A stretch of DNA of 64,000 nt, taken from Leclercia adecarboxylata (GTDB lineage: Bacteria; Pseudomonadota; Gammaproteobacteria; Enterobacterales; Enterobacteriaceae). Of the stretch, positions 10,507 to 20,769 are shown piece after piece. How positions within the stretch are numbered: the first letter of the stretch is position 1; every line of letters begins with the position of its first letter. The stretch is taken from positions 1,674,001 through 1,738,000 of the forward strand of contig LR590464.1 of the NCBI GenBank assembly GCA_901472455.1, written 5' to 3'. The notes under the pieces are model-generated. The model was given only the letters and a program-made list of their open reading frames with translations, ran no database searches and was not told the DNA's origin. A program made the position numbers and the translations under genes.

Positions 10507-11392
10507 TCAGGCGACGCCAGTACCACCGTCAGAACACCAGACCTGACCGGATGCGTAAGAGCTGCTGTCAGACGCCAGCAGAACATACAGTGGCGCTATC
10601 TCAACAGGCTGGCCAGGTCTTCCCAGCGGGGTATCGGCACCGAATTGCTGCACTTTTTCCTGAGGCTGACCGCCGCTGGATTGCAGGGGCGTCCAGTAAG
10701 GACCGGGTGCTACGGCGTTGACGCGAATCCCTTTTGGACCCAGCTGTTTCGCCAGTGATTTGGTGAAGGCCACGTTACAGGCTTTAGTCTGGGCATAATC
10801 CAGCAGGATCTCGCTAGGCTTGAAGGCCTGCACCGAAGAGGTGTTAATAATGACCGCGCCTTCCGACAGGTGACGCAGAGCGGCACGGGTGATCCAGAAG
10901 GGGGCATAAACGTTAGTTTTGAAGGTCGCATCGAAAGCGGCTGTCGTCAGCTCTTCAATGGACTCGCAATACTGCTGTCTGCCCGCGTTATTCACTAAAA
11001 TGTCGAGGCCGCCCAGTTCACTCACCGCCCCGTTCAACCAGCGTGTCGCAGAACGATTCCACCCGAATATCACCGGGGATCGCCACGGCTTTACGGCCTT
11101 CAGCCTGAATCAGCGCGATAACGGCCGCAGCATCAGATTCTTCTTCCGGCAGGTAGCCAATGGCCACATCGGCACCTTCGCGGGCATAAGCAATCGCGAC
11201 TGCGCGTCCAATACCGGAATCACCCCCGGTAATAAGCGCTTTTTTACCTGCGAGTTTGCCAGAACCGATATAACTGGTTTCGCCATGATCGGGGATTGGC
11301 TTCATTTCCGATGCCAGTCCTGGCGTTTGTTGCGGTTGCTCCACAAACGGTGGGCGTGGGTAGTGTTTTGAAGTGGTGTTTCCTGATGTCAT
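10507..11392 (-). CDS. SDR-family oxidoreductase (YghA-like, one frameshift)
   Basis: About 294 residues of an NAD(P)-dependent short-chain dehydrogenase with the long N-terminal extension of the YghA/general-stress group ([17 protein letters not shown]). The cofactor motif is TGGDSGIG, the NNAG motif is present, the catalytic Ser is in INTSS and the catalytic Tyr/Lys in YAQTK. The frame breaks near 11033, where an extra G turns LVERAVSELGG into LVERGGE-stop. ATG at 11392 has AGGAGG four bases upstream. Likely an aldehyde or ketone reductase; substrate unknown. Confidence 0.87.
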
Positions 11393-11822
11393 CCCGACCT
11401 CCTTAGTCAATGAATATAAATAATAGTCACTGTGACGTGACACACATTTCCGGGAGGCAAAATTCGGACGATTCTTCTTTTGAATATATTTTTGCTTTTT
11501 TACGCAGGATGTCTTACCCAAATATAGGGCACGCCCTGTACGCAGAAATCAATATCTCATCAGGGGCAATTATTTATGCGGATGCTTGCGTGTCATACGG
11601 GAAATAAAAAGCCTGAGGTGTCGTTCAGGTGAACGCTTTCGCGGCGCGTTGCGGGGCAATAAATTGACTCCGCCGTAACCGGGTCAGAAATGGTGGATAT
11701 CCGCCTGGTTACCGGGAGAGGGGAATCAGCGCCGCAAGGTTTTTTTGTGGTGACCTCTCAACCCCCAGTCAATATGTTAGAATCCGCAAAACACCAAGTG
11801 CAAATAAGCAAGAGGGAGAGAG
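11393..11822. other. Divergent intergenic region
   Basis: Separates the SDR gene (minus) from the YcxB-like gene (plus) and must hold both promoters. I find no convincing RNA gene or repeat here. Confidence 0.5.
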
Positions 11823-12410
11823 ATGGTAAGGAAAAACAGGATCGTTGTGGATTATTCGTTATCCGTTTTAGAGCGCACTAAAGCCAGTAAACTTATTAAC
11901 GATCATAAAAAAGAGTATCTCAAACCCTACGGTTATCTTTCACTCATTCAAAAGGCGGCGGTCTCTGTTTTAGGGGTAGCGGCGTTATTTACGCTTATTA
12001 CGCTGCTGATGTTAAGCCTGAAAACCGCCCCCGACGCTGCTTTTTTTGCCAGAACACGAAACTTCAGTATCGCTCTGCTGGTGCTGTTTGGTGTCGCGTT
12101 GGCCCTGTTCAAACTCTATGACGTGTTGATGAATAACATCATGAAGAAACACCAGCGGGTTGAGCAGGAGGACCCGGAGACCTTACAGAAAGTGAAGCTA
12201 AACCGCTTCTTTATTGAAAATATCACCAACACCGCCAGCGGGAAAATCTACTGGAAAAACGTTAAGGACAGCTACCGGAAAGGTGGATTTATTTTTATCC
12301 ATATGATGAACGATAATTGCGTGGTGATACCTGAAAGGGTTTTTGCTTCGACCAGCGAAGCCGCAGAGGTTTTTGATTTTATCAACGAGCAGATAGCGCA
12401 AAATAAATAA
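11823..12410 (+). CDS. YcxB-like membrane protein
   Basis: 195 residues with two membrane helices (about 41-65 and 81-103) and a C-terminal soluble domain containing NRFFIENITNTASGKIYWKNVKDSYRKGGFIFIHM and VVIPERVF, the pattern of the YcxB-like C-terminal domain. GGGAGAGAG precedes the ATG. Its stop is four bases before the AraC gene start, so the two are probably co-transcribed. Function unknown. Confidence 0.75.
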   Translation: MVRKNRIVVDYSLSVLERTKASKLINDHKKEYLKPYGYLSLIQKAAVSVLGVAALFTLITLLMLSLKTAPDAAFFARTRNFSIALLVLFGVALALFKLYDVLMNNIMKKHQRVEQEDPETLQKVKLNRFFIENITNTASGKIYWKNVKDSYRKGGFIFIHMMNDNCVVIPERVFASTSEAAEVFDFINEQIAQNK

Positions 12411-12413
12411 ACC

Positions 12414-13208
12414 ATGACAACCCAACAGCAATTCACCTTTGCCACGCGCCCGCTGGTGCCTTTCGCCCATGACTACACGCATGGCGAAACGGAGCCGTGG
12501 CACAGTCACACCTGCGCCCAGCTGCTGCACACCCTGAGCGGGGTGGTGCGCGTGGAGACCGCGCAGGGGTTCTGGATTGTGCCGCCAGGGCGGGGCGTCT
12601 GGCTGCCTGCCGGGACGCAGCACCGTCTGCTGATCACCGGCAACGTGGCGGCACGCACGCTGTTTATCGATCCTTTTGCCCGGGCGGATCTGCCCTCGGT
12701 TTGCCAGGTGGTGCAAATTTCCACCCTGCTGCGCGAGCTGATCCTCGCCTCGCTGCACCTGCCAGAAAGTTACGCGGCGGGCAGCAGAGCCGAGCGCATT
12801 TATGAGTTGATCCTCGATGAAATCCGCGGGATAAGCGTGCTGCCGTTTAATCTTCCCGAGCCAGAGGCACCCGCACTGCTGGCGCTGTGCCGCCAAATTC
12901 AGGCCGAGCCGGGCGCGCGCTGGACAACGGCGCTGGCGGCCAGCCAGTTAAACATCAGCGAACGTACCCTGCTGCGGCATTTTCGCCAGCAGACCGGGCT
13001 GGCGTTCAGCGAATGGCTGCGCAGGGCGCGGCTGATGGAGGCCCTGAACCGCCTGGCGCAGGGCCAGTCCGTGCTCCGGGTGGCGCTGGACCTCGGTTAT
13101 GAGAGTCACAGCGCCTTTAGCGCCATGTTCCGCCGCACCCTCGGCGTGGCCCCGAGCGACTACTTCCAGCCTGAGTCGCTTTCCGGCAATGCGTTCAACA
13201 ATGCCTGA
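12414..13208 (+). CDS. AraC-family regulator with cupin domain (NimR-like)
   Basis: 264 residues. The N-terminal cupin (HGETEPWHSHTCAQLLHTLSGV, FWIVPPGRGVWLPAGTQH) is followed by the double helix-turn-helix (ALAASQLNISERTLLRHFRQQTGL and LDLGYESHSAFSAMFRRTLG). This is the NimR/YeaM type, which often controls a neighbouring exporter; none is seen here. The last 49 bp overlap the 3' end of the convergent leuA-like gene. Confidence 0.88.
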   Translation: MTTQQQFTFATRPLVPFAHDYTHGETEPWHSHTCAQLLHTLSGVVRVETAQGFWIVPPGRGVWLPAGTQHRLLITGNVAARTLFIDPFARADLPSVCQVVQISTLLRELILASLHLPESYAAGSRAERIYELILDEIRGISVLPFNLPEPEAPALLALCRQIQAEPGARWTTALAASQLNISERTLLRHFRQQTGLAFSEWLRRARLMEALNRLAQGQSVLRVALDLGYESHSAFSAMFRRTLGVAPSDYFQPESLSGNAFNNA

Positions 13209-14837
13209 AGCGATGCCCGGGAAACATCGTTGTCGATGCCCGTTCCCCAGCGGCTCACGCCCTGCTTAGTGCTGCAGCGAATATAGGCCGCCGACCGGCT
13301 TTCGCTGCACCTGCCGAGGGTATGCTCGTGATAATCCTCGATGGCGAATGTCAGATTAAAGCAGGTTTTTATCGCACTGGCGGCGGCAGAGAGCAGGCCG
13401 TTGCCTTTTCCCTCTAAGGTCACGATACCCCCGGCGGTCTGCACCCGCGCCGACAATACCAGCCCACCGTCCGGCTGGCTCTCCGTCCGGTAGTCCAGCA
13501 ACTGACGTGGGGCGAGCTGATGCGGGCCATACAGCTCGCGGTAGAGCTGCCACAGCGCGCTCAGCGTCATCTCGTTGCCTTCCCTGTCGGTGTGGGCCTG
13601 AACGTGGCGGCTGAAGTCCTGCTGCAACGCCCGGGGCAGCACCAGACCGTGATTTTGCTCCAGCATCCAGGCCGCGCCGCTTTTCCCGGACTGGCTGTTG
13701 ACGCGGATCACCGCCTCATAGCTACAACCGATATCGTTCGGATCAACGGGAAGATAGGGCATCTCCCAGCGCGGTGAGGCTGACTGTTCCCGGGCGTGAA
13801 ACCCTTTTTTGATGGCATCCTGATGAGAGCCAGAGAAGGCGGTAAACGCCAGCTTACCGGCATAAGGGTGGCGCGGATGCACCGGCAACTGGTTGCACTG
13901 CTCCACCAGCTCCACCACCTGCTTCATGTCGCTGAAGTCGAGCTGCGGCGAAATCCCCTGGCTGTAGAGATTCATCGCCAGCGTCACCAGACAGACGTTG
14001 CCGGTGCGCTCCCCGTTGCCAAACAGACACCCTTCCACCCGATCGGCCCCGGCAAGCAGAGCCAACTCGGCGCTGGCGACGCCGCTGCCGCGATCGTTAT
14101 GGGGATGCACGCTGATACAGACGTCACGCCGGCGGGAAAAGTGACGGCAGAAGTACTCAATCTGATCGGCATACACGTTGGGCGTATTCACCTCGACCGT
14201 GGCGGGGAGGTTGATGATCATCGGCCGGGTGGAAGAGGGTTCCCAGACATCCGCCACCGCCTCGCAGATTTGCAGGGCAAAGTCCGGTTCAGTGAAGCAG
14301 AACGTCTCTGGCGAATATTCGTAGCACCAGCGGGTCTGGGGGTGAGCCTCGCACAGGGCGCGGATCTGACGTGTGGCGCTGACGGCCAGTTGCACGATCT
14401 CCTCTTTGCTCTGGCGAAACACCAGCTGGCGGAACAGCGGCGCGGTGGCGTTATAAAGATGCACCGTGGCGCGTTTGGCACCCTCGAGAGAGGCAAAGGT
14501 GCGCTCAATCAGATCGCTGCGGGCCTGGGTGAGCACCTGAATGGTCACGTCATCCGGGATCCGCTGCTCCTCAATCAGCTGACGGACAAACTGAAAGTCC
14601 GTCTCTGAGGCGGAAGGGAAGGCGACCTCGATCTCCTTAAATCCACATGTCAGCAGTTGCTCCCAGAAGCGCAGCTTGCGCGGAATATCCATCGGTTCGG
14701 CCAGCGCCTGGTTGCCATCGCGCAGGTCGGTAGAGAGCCAGCGTGGCGCGTGGGTTAAGGTCTTATCCGGCCACTGGCGGTCAGGTAACGCAATGGGGGC
14801 AAAGGCGGCGTACTTTTGCGAGGGGATTGGGCAGCAT
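13160..14837 (-). CDS. 2-isopropylmalate synthase, long-type LeuA (one frameshift)
   Basis: About 558 residues, the size of the Corynebacterium/yeast-type alpha-isopropylmalate synthases rather than the ~520-residue enterobacterial leuA of the leucine operon. STDLRDGNQA (metal and substrate binding), SVHPHNDRGSGVA and GNGERTGNV are present, followed by the C-terminal regulatory domain. The true ATG is at 14837; an extra base near 14824 shifts the first ~12 codons, and restoring it joins MLPNPSQKYAAF to the rest. The gene stands alone with a LysR gene upstream on the same strand. It may give a second leucine-biosynthesis entry or condense another 2-oxo acid. Confidence 0.85.
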
Positions 14838-14932
14838 GGTTATTCTCCAGGTGATGTTGTGTTTTTATCCTGGCGAAAAAGGGGGCAGGGCACTGGCGCA
14901 AAACTGACAACCTGTGGCGAGGATCCGCCACA

Positions 14933-15805
14933 TCACATCGCCCTGTGCAGCGCCTCTTCCATCAGCTGCTCCAGCTTCGTCTGGGCTGTGCTTCCGCTCT
15001 TTTGTTCCAGCGTGATCCCCAGGCTTCCTGGCGCAGGCAGAACACTCTCCGCCACCCGCAGGTTGCCCGGCATGCCGATACGGGTGCGCAAGGTGACGCC
15101 GAGTCCCGCCTGCACCGCCGCCCAGATGCCGCTCAGGCTGTGGCTGACAAACACCACCCTCCAGGGGATGCCCGCCTGGTTCAGGCAGTCGATGGCACGG
15201 GCGCGCATCAGGCAGGGGGAGTCAAACATGACCAGGGGCAGAGGTTCGCCCCGGGCCAGCAGGGCGCCGATGTCCATGTCCGGGGGCTGGATCCACGCCA
15301 TCTGGCGCTGGCCAATCAGCTGGCCCTGACGCTTTTCCTGTGCGTTCTGCCACAGCAGCACCATATCGAGGGCGTCATCATCAAAGGCAGTGAGCAAAGC
15401 CCGGTTGCGATCGACCCGGGCAATGATCCGCACATCGGGATGGTGGCGTTTAAATTCCCCCAGAATGCCCGGCATCAGCGACTCGCCAAAATCCTCCTGC
15501 ATGCCGATGCGGATCTCCTCCTGTAACTGTTCCCCTTTCAGGGCGCACTGCATCTCATCATTCAGGGCCAGCATCCGGCGGGCATAGCTCATGACGATCT
15601 CGCCGTCGCGGGTCAGCGCCAGGCCACGGCCCTTTTTCATCACCAGGTCTGCCCCGCACTGCTGTTCCAGCTTTTTCAGCTGAGCGCTGACCGCAGAGGT
15701 GGAGCGGCAGAGGCGAATGGCGGCCTGGGCGAAGCTGCCGCACTCCATGCCGGTAACAAAACTGCGCAGGGCATCGAGGTCGAGCGTGGGCGGGATCTTG
15801 TTCAT
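14933..15805 (-). CDS. LysR-family transcriptional regulator
   Basis: 290 residues from ATG 15805 (MNKIPPTLDLDALRSF), preceded by AGGACG. The helix-turn-helix is GSFAQAAIRLCRSTSAVSAQLKKLE, and the ligand domain follows intact. It is transcribed toward the long-type leuA gene and divergently from the decarboxylase/tautomerase operon, so it probably controls one or both. Confidence 0.87.
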   Translation of the reverse strand: MNKIPPTLDLDALRSFVTGMECGSFAQAAIRLCRSTSAVSAQLKKLEQQCGADLVMKKGRGLALTRDGEIVMSYARRMLALNDEMQCALKGEQLQEEIRIGMQEDFGESLMPGILGEFKRHHPDVRIIARVDRNRALLTAFDDDALDMVLLWQNAQEKRQGQLIGQRQMAWIQPPDMDIGALLARGEPLPLVMFDSPCLMRARAIDCLNQAGIPWRVVFVSHSLSGIWAAVQAGLGVTLRTRIGMPGNLRVAESVLPAPGSLGITLEQKSGSTAQTKLEQLMEEALHRAM

Positions 15806-15905
15806 AATCGTCCTAAAATACGGGATGGTAAGCCGCATATTATTTGATTTTCAGGATGAAAATATCGCGCCAGAATCGGCTTACTGTCAATACGGAGAGC
15901 ACACC

Positions 15906-16208
15906 ATGGCGAAATCACTGACTGCGGAAATCCTGTCCCGCGTCGCACCCAAACTGGCCGAGCTGAGCAGGGATGTCCTTTTCAATGATATCTGGAAGCG
16001 TGATGCGCTCTCCCCGCGCGATCGCAGCCTGATCACCCTGGCCGCCCTGACGGCCCTGGGGCGCGTCCAGCAGCTGCCCTGGCATATCGACTTTGCGCAG
16101 CAAAACGGCCTGAGCAAAGAGGAGATCACCGAAGCCTTCACCCATCTGGCGTTCTACGCTGGCTGGCCTGCGGCGGTGTCGGCCCTTGGCTGCCTGGACG
16201 AGGAGTAA
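15906..16208 (+). CDS. Carboxymuconolactone decarboxylase family protein
   Basis: 100 residues, with the family core RDRSLITLAALTALGRVQQLPWHI and AFTHLAFYAGWPAAVSAL. GGAGAG lies seven bases before ATG 15906. Members include 4-carboxymuconolactone decarboxylase and AhpD-like peroxidases; no CxxC is present, so an AhpD role is unlikely. First of three tightly spaced genes. Confidence 0.88.
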   Translation: MAKSLTAEILSRVAPKLAELSRDVLFNDIWKRDALSPRDRSLITLAALTALGRVQQLPWHIDFAQQNGLSKEEITEAFTHLAFYAGWPAAVSALGCLDEE

Positions 16209-16213
16209 CCCCG

Positions 16214-16603
16214 ATGCCTTTCACCCGTATCTCCCTGCGTCCGGGGTACAGCGACGCGCAGATCGCGCAGATCTCCGACATCCTGCAGCAGAGTCTCGAG
16301 GCGGAGTTTGCCGTCCCGCCCGGCGATCGCTTTCAGATTTTCGAGGCGATCCCCGCCGGACAGCGCCTGTTTGACCGCCACTATAAAAGCGGCGGGCGCA
16401 GCGACAATTTTATTCAGTTCCACATTCTGGCGGGCAAGCCCCGCTCGCGCGAACAGAAGCGCAATTTCTGCCGTCTGCTGTGCGATCGGCTGCACGCGGC
16501 GCTGGGCATACACCCGGATGATGTGATGGTGATGATCCACTTTAACACCGCCGATGACTGGAGCTTCAGCCAGGGACGGATGCTGTCGGAGGAGGGGTTA
16601 TGA
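16214..16603 (+). CDS. Tautomerase-superfamily protein
   Basis: 129 residues starting MPFTRISL, so processing by methionine aminopeptidase would expose the catalytic Pro1 of 4-oxalocrotonate tautomerase-like enzymes. Length fits the MSAD-like subgroup. It starts five bases after the decarboxylase stop, and its stop overlaps the next ATG. Confidence 0.85.
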   Translation: MPFTRISLRPGYSDAQIAQISDILQQSLEAEFAVPPGDRFQIFEAIPAGQRLFDRHYKSGGRSDNFIQFHILAGKPRSREQKRNFCRLLCDRLHAALGIHPDDVMVMIHFNTADDWSFSQGRMLSEEGL

Positions 16604-17124
16604 TCGTGATGCAATACCGCTTCACCCTGCCTACCGACTATGACATGGCCATCGTTGAGAAGCGCATTGCGCAGAACGGTGCCCGGCTGAACGGTTTCGC
16701 CGGGCTGCTGTTTAAAGCGTTTCTCGTCTCGCGACGTGAAGACGCCCATAGCGAAGAAAAACCGCTATGCGCCGCTCTACGTCTGGGAAGATGCCGGGGC
16801 GATGGCGCAATTTTTACAAAGCCCTGGTTTTCGCAAGCTGACCGAGGATTTTGGCTGGCCGCAGATCGATACCTGGCTGGCGCTGCGCCTGCCTGCTGTT
16901 GATGAGGTCAAAAAGGCCGCCTGGCTGTCGATGGATCGCCAGCCGATCGCCCCACAGCGACCTGTCGGCGCTCACCCTGCGTGCGCCGCTGTGCGCATGG
17001 GATGTCAGCCGCTGGCAGATGTTGGAGGTCGGGTTTGGTGACGCGCCGCAGGCGGGAAAAAGAGAATTATCGCATCGGCTACGTGGCGAGCGGTACGACG
17101 GGTTCAACCGTAGTCCTTCCTTAG
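16600..17124 (+). CDS. DUF4865 family protein (frameshifted)
   Basis: Begins MIVMQYRFTLPTDYDMAIVEKRI, the DUF4865 N-terminus. Later family segments (NRYAPLYVWEDAGAMAQFL, FGWPQIDTWLALRL, LCAWDVSRWQMLEVGFGD, RIGYVASG) appear in three frames, with breaks near 16740, 16965 and 17065. DUF4865 genes commonly accompany tautomerases and LysR regulators, as here. Function unknown. Confidence 0.75.
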
Positions 17125-17611
17125 GCGTGATTTCCCTGCGGGGGAGATTCGCGGGATCGGGTTGGCACATTCAGAGGAGAGCGGGGCGAGCAACCCGCTT
17201 TCTGTCTCAAACGGTAGCGGCGGCCTGGCTTATATATCCTGTTGCGTATAATTACGCCCCGTGACAGGCATGAAAAATGTGCGGGTGTATTCATCACCGC
17301 TGTGTTGCGCAAAAACAACCCTTCCCCGTAGCAACAAAGTGAATTAAACCATTATGTTTATGGGTGTTTATTTGCGTTGTATAACGTGCTGGCTTGTTTT
17401 TTGTACGCCGGAATAAAATTAACCTACATCTAATACTTTTTCAGACCAGACTTAATCTAAATTACAGCGCGCGATTCTCTCTAACTCGTTGATTTGTATG
17501 GTTAGAATTTTTCAATGAATTTGCTGAATCCATAATAGTCCGGTGACATATATTAATAGCATAATAACTAAATTATACTTCTTACCAATTGACAGAAAGG
17601 ATGAGGTTAGA
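17125..17611 (+). other. Intergenic region upstream of the pterin/c-di-GMP module
   Basis: AT content rises sharply after about 17330. It should contain the promoter of the 17612 operon. No gene, RNA or recognisable operator seen. Confidence 0.5.
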
Positions 17612-18109
17612 ATGCGGTTAATTGTCTTGTTGTTAAGCTTTGTGGTAACCATCCAGGCCTGGGCTGGTGAACTTCCCAAACCTGTCCGGCCAAAGTCCTT
17701 TTAACACTGTCCGGTAATATAGAAAATACAAATGAAGAGGGCAAAGCCGTCTTTGATATCGCCAGCCTTGAGAAACTGGGCCTGGTGAGTTTTAAGACCA
17801 CCTCTCCCTGGTATGATGGGCGCACGACCTTTACGGGTGTGCCGCTGAAAAAGCTCATGGAGTATGTTGGGGCGAAGGGGTCTGTCCTTAAAATCACCCG
17901 CGCTCAATGATTACACAACCGTAATCCCTCTCAGCGATGCCCAAAAATACAACGTTATCCTGGCCTTAAAAGTCAACGGGGAGTATATGCGTATCCGTGA
18001 TAAAGGCCCGTTATTCGTCGTGTATCCTTATGACAGCATGCCTGAACTGAATAATCAGATTTTCTATTCAAGGTCTGCGTGGCAGGTCAGCAAAATGATG
18101 ATCGAATAG
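17612..18109 (+). CDS. Periplasmic molybdopterin-oxidoreductase-fold protein, PruR-like (frameshifted)
   Basis: A signal peptide (MRLIVLLLSFVVTIQAWA) is followed by about 145 residues of the sulfite-oxidase-type molybdopterin fold (LTLSGNIENTNEEGKAVFDI, TSPWYDGRTTFTGVPLKKL, LNDYTTVIPLSDA, GPLFVVYPYDSMPEL). I see no cysteine in the mature protein, so the molybdenum ligand of catalytic members is missing. Breaks near 17700 and 17895 are single-base. It lies 17 bp before a GGDEF-EAL gene. This pairing matches the pterin-binding PruR and its partner DcpA known from Agrobacterium, so the likely role is to bind a pterin and signal to the membrane cyclase. Assignment is by architecture and context. 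Confidence 0.7.
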
Positions 18110-18126
18110 GCGTTCAGGAGAGCTTC

Positions 18127-20059
18127 ATGAACAGGATACTGGCGGGCATCATTTTTTTTCCTCTTTATCTCTACCGGGTATGTCTCTTTCCTTGTGCATG
18201 AAAGGCAGCAAGAGTTACAAAAACTGACGCATTACACTGATTCCTGGTCGGCGGCACAGCTGGTATCCGAATATTACCGATTTGAGTCCATGCTGGGTCT
18301 TTATGCTATCGATGAAACGCTCTCCATCGATGATGTACGCCTGCGCCTCGACATTATGCTCAGCCAGAGTGATTTAATGAAAGAAGGGGACCTGGGGTAT
18401 TATATTGAAAGTTCTGAAGCGCATCAGGCCCTGGCTGCGGAGCTGGAAAAGTCCCTGAAATATCTCGATCTCCATCTTGAGCAAATGAATCGCTCAGAGC
18501 TCAAGACATATCTGAAGACGATGCATACCCTTGATGCGCCGCTCAGCAACCTTTCATCCAGTGCGTTAAATAAAGATGTTAACTCGATTAACAAGTGCCA
18601 ACCTTAAAATTCAGACGCTGTATTATGTCTATTCCGCGACCTCTGTCCTGCTGATCATACTCAGCGCCATACTGGGTACGCTGATATTTTATCAGAACAG
18701 AAATATTCTTAAGGCACACCTTCAGGTCCAGAGCCTGGCTGAAGAGCTGCAAACATCGGAAAGAAAAACTGCAAATCCAGAATACGCAGCTGGAATATGA
18801 CGTCTACCATGACTCGCTCACCGGGATGAATAACCGCCAGTTCTTCTGGGATAAATTTAAAAAAGATAATCGAGTTAGCAGAGAAAAAATAATAATTCTG
18901 TGGTTGTGATGCTGTTTGATTTAGATCGCTTCAAAGAGGTCAATGATACCTATGGTCATGATGCCGGCGATATGTTGCTGCGCCAGATATCCGACCGCCT
19001 GACGTCGATGAGCTGACCACAGAAACGCTCTATCGCTTAGGTGGGGACGAATTTGCGTTTCTGTCGCGTGGCCTGACAGAGAGCAGCGCTGTGTCGCGAG
19101 CGCAAAAGATTTGTGACGCTATCAACCAGCCCTACACCATAGATAACACCATTATCAATATCGCGACCTGCGTGGGGATTGTTATCTCCGAAACGGAACG
19201 CCGCGCCGACTATCTCTATAAATTTGCCGACCTGGCCCTTTATGAAGCCAAAAAACAAGGCTCCGGCCAGATCAAGGTCTTCCGCCAACGCATGCTACAG
19301 AAGCTGCTGGAAAGCAGAACCCTTGAACACGATATGGCCATGGCCTTAATGAATAAAGAGTTCGTGGTCTATTATCAGCCTATTGTGGATTCGTTCAGCC
19401 AGGATATTTACAGCTATGAAGCCCTTATTCGCTGGGTGCATCCTCTGAAGGGGCTTCTGTCGCCGGATAGCTTTATTCCTGTTGCTGAAAAAACAGGGAT
19501 GATTAACGAGATGGGGAAGTCTGTGCTTGAAATGGCCTGCCGGGAAGCGGCTACCTGGGCGGTACCGGCCAAAATTTCCGTTAACGTCTCGCCTGTTCAG
19601 CTCAGCAGTAAAGCCTTTGCCGGGATGGTGCTATCCATTCTGAAAGAGACAGGCCTTGCGGCTGACCGCCTTGAACTGGAAGTGACAGAGTCTTCTCTCT
19701 TTACCGAGAACAGTACGCCGATGAATACGCTCAACAAGCTCAGAGCAGTGGGCGTGAAAATCTCCATTGATGATTTTGGCACGGGTTACTCTTCGCTTTC
19801 GCGGCTGAGTAAGCTTGCCTTCGATAAAATCAAAATAGACAAATCCTTCGTGCATTCTATATCCACGCAGGAAGATGCCCTGAAGATCATCAAACTCATC
19901 ACCGGCATGGCGAAGTCCCTCAATATGCTAACTGTTGCTGAAGGGGTTGAAACGCAGGAACAGCTGGAAAATCTTCAGGCGCTGGGGTGCGATCTCGCCC
20001 AGGGCTATCTGTTTGGCAAGCCTCAGCCCGGTATCGATGGCAGAATCAGAAACGGTTAA
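18127..20059 (+). CDS. Membrane-bound GGDEF-EAL protein, DcpA-like (frameshifted)
   Basis: An N-terminal membrane helix (18127-18190), a mainly helical periplasmic domain of about 130 residues, a second helix ([22 protein letters not shown]), then GGDEF ([28 protein letters not shown]) and EAL ([44 protein letters not shown]). Both catalytic motifs look intact, so it may make and degrade c-di-GMP. At least five single-base breaks lie at about 18155, 18590, 18766, 18890 and 19007; from 19091 on the frame is clean. Presumed operon with the PruR-like gene. Output is probably biofilm or motility. Confidence 0.85.
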
Positions 20060-20168
20060 ATCGCGAACGGCCTACTGAGCAGGTGAAGGGGCAGGAGTGA
20101 GTCATCGCAGGGCAGCCCGAACAGGTAAACCCGGCTTTACGCGGTGAGTTAAACGGGGCGATGACCTG

Positions 20169-20621
20169 TCATTCCTCCCTCTGCGGATACTTTGGCACAA
20201 CCTCATCCGGCCCCAGCTCCCGTCCGTCACTTGCCACCATCGCCAGCGGCCGCAACGGCTTACGATCCCGGGCATCCACCAGCACCGTTCCTACATCCCC
20301 TTCCGCAAACAGATGCGCATTTCCCCACTGGGAAAGGGCCAGCAGCACGGTTTGCAGGGCGCGGCCCTTTTCCGTCAGAACATACTCCTGCCACGCACTC
20401 CCGTCAGAGGCGGGTTGCAGCACCAGGATCCCTTCGTCCACCAGCAGTTTCAGGCGGGTCGCCAGCATGTTTTTCGCAATCCCAAGGCTTTTTTGAAACT
20501 CACCAAAGCGTTTAATCCCGCTTAGGGCATCGCGCACAATCAGCAGTGACCACCAGTCACCAATAATATCCAGCGAGCGGGCAACAGCACAGGGACTCTC
20601 TTCCAGGCGGGTACGTTTCAT
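20169..20621 (-). CDS. HxlR-family transcriptional regulator
   Basis: 150 residues. CAVARSLDIIGDWWSLLIVRDALSGIKRFGEFQKSLG is the HxlR signature and its winged helix, with a single N-terminal Cys in SPCAVA that is often the redox or ligand sensor. The C-terminal extension VLVDARDRKPLRPL is typical of longer members. No obvious target is adjacent. Confidence 0.9.
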   Translation of the reverse strand: MKRTRLEESPCAVARSLDIIGDWWSLLIVRDALSGIKRFGEFQKSLGIAKNMLATRLKLLVDEGILVLQPASDGSAWQEYVLTEKGRALQTVLLALSQWGNAHLFAEGDVGTVLVDARDRKPLRPLAMVASDGRELGPDEVVPKYPQREE

Positions 20622-20769
20622 GGCGGCTCCTTATCAGCACAGAGTTTTATTATAAAACCATTCTTACCTACCGCACAAAGTTTGCCGCCACTTTGCGGGT
20701 GTGCTCCAGGTAATTCGTCACAAATCTGTCACACTGTTTACGACAATAAATCAGAGTGAGGAATTAGGG

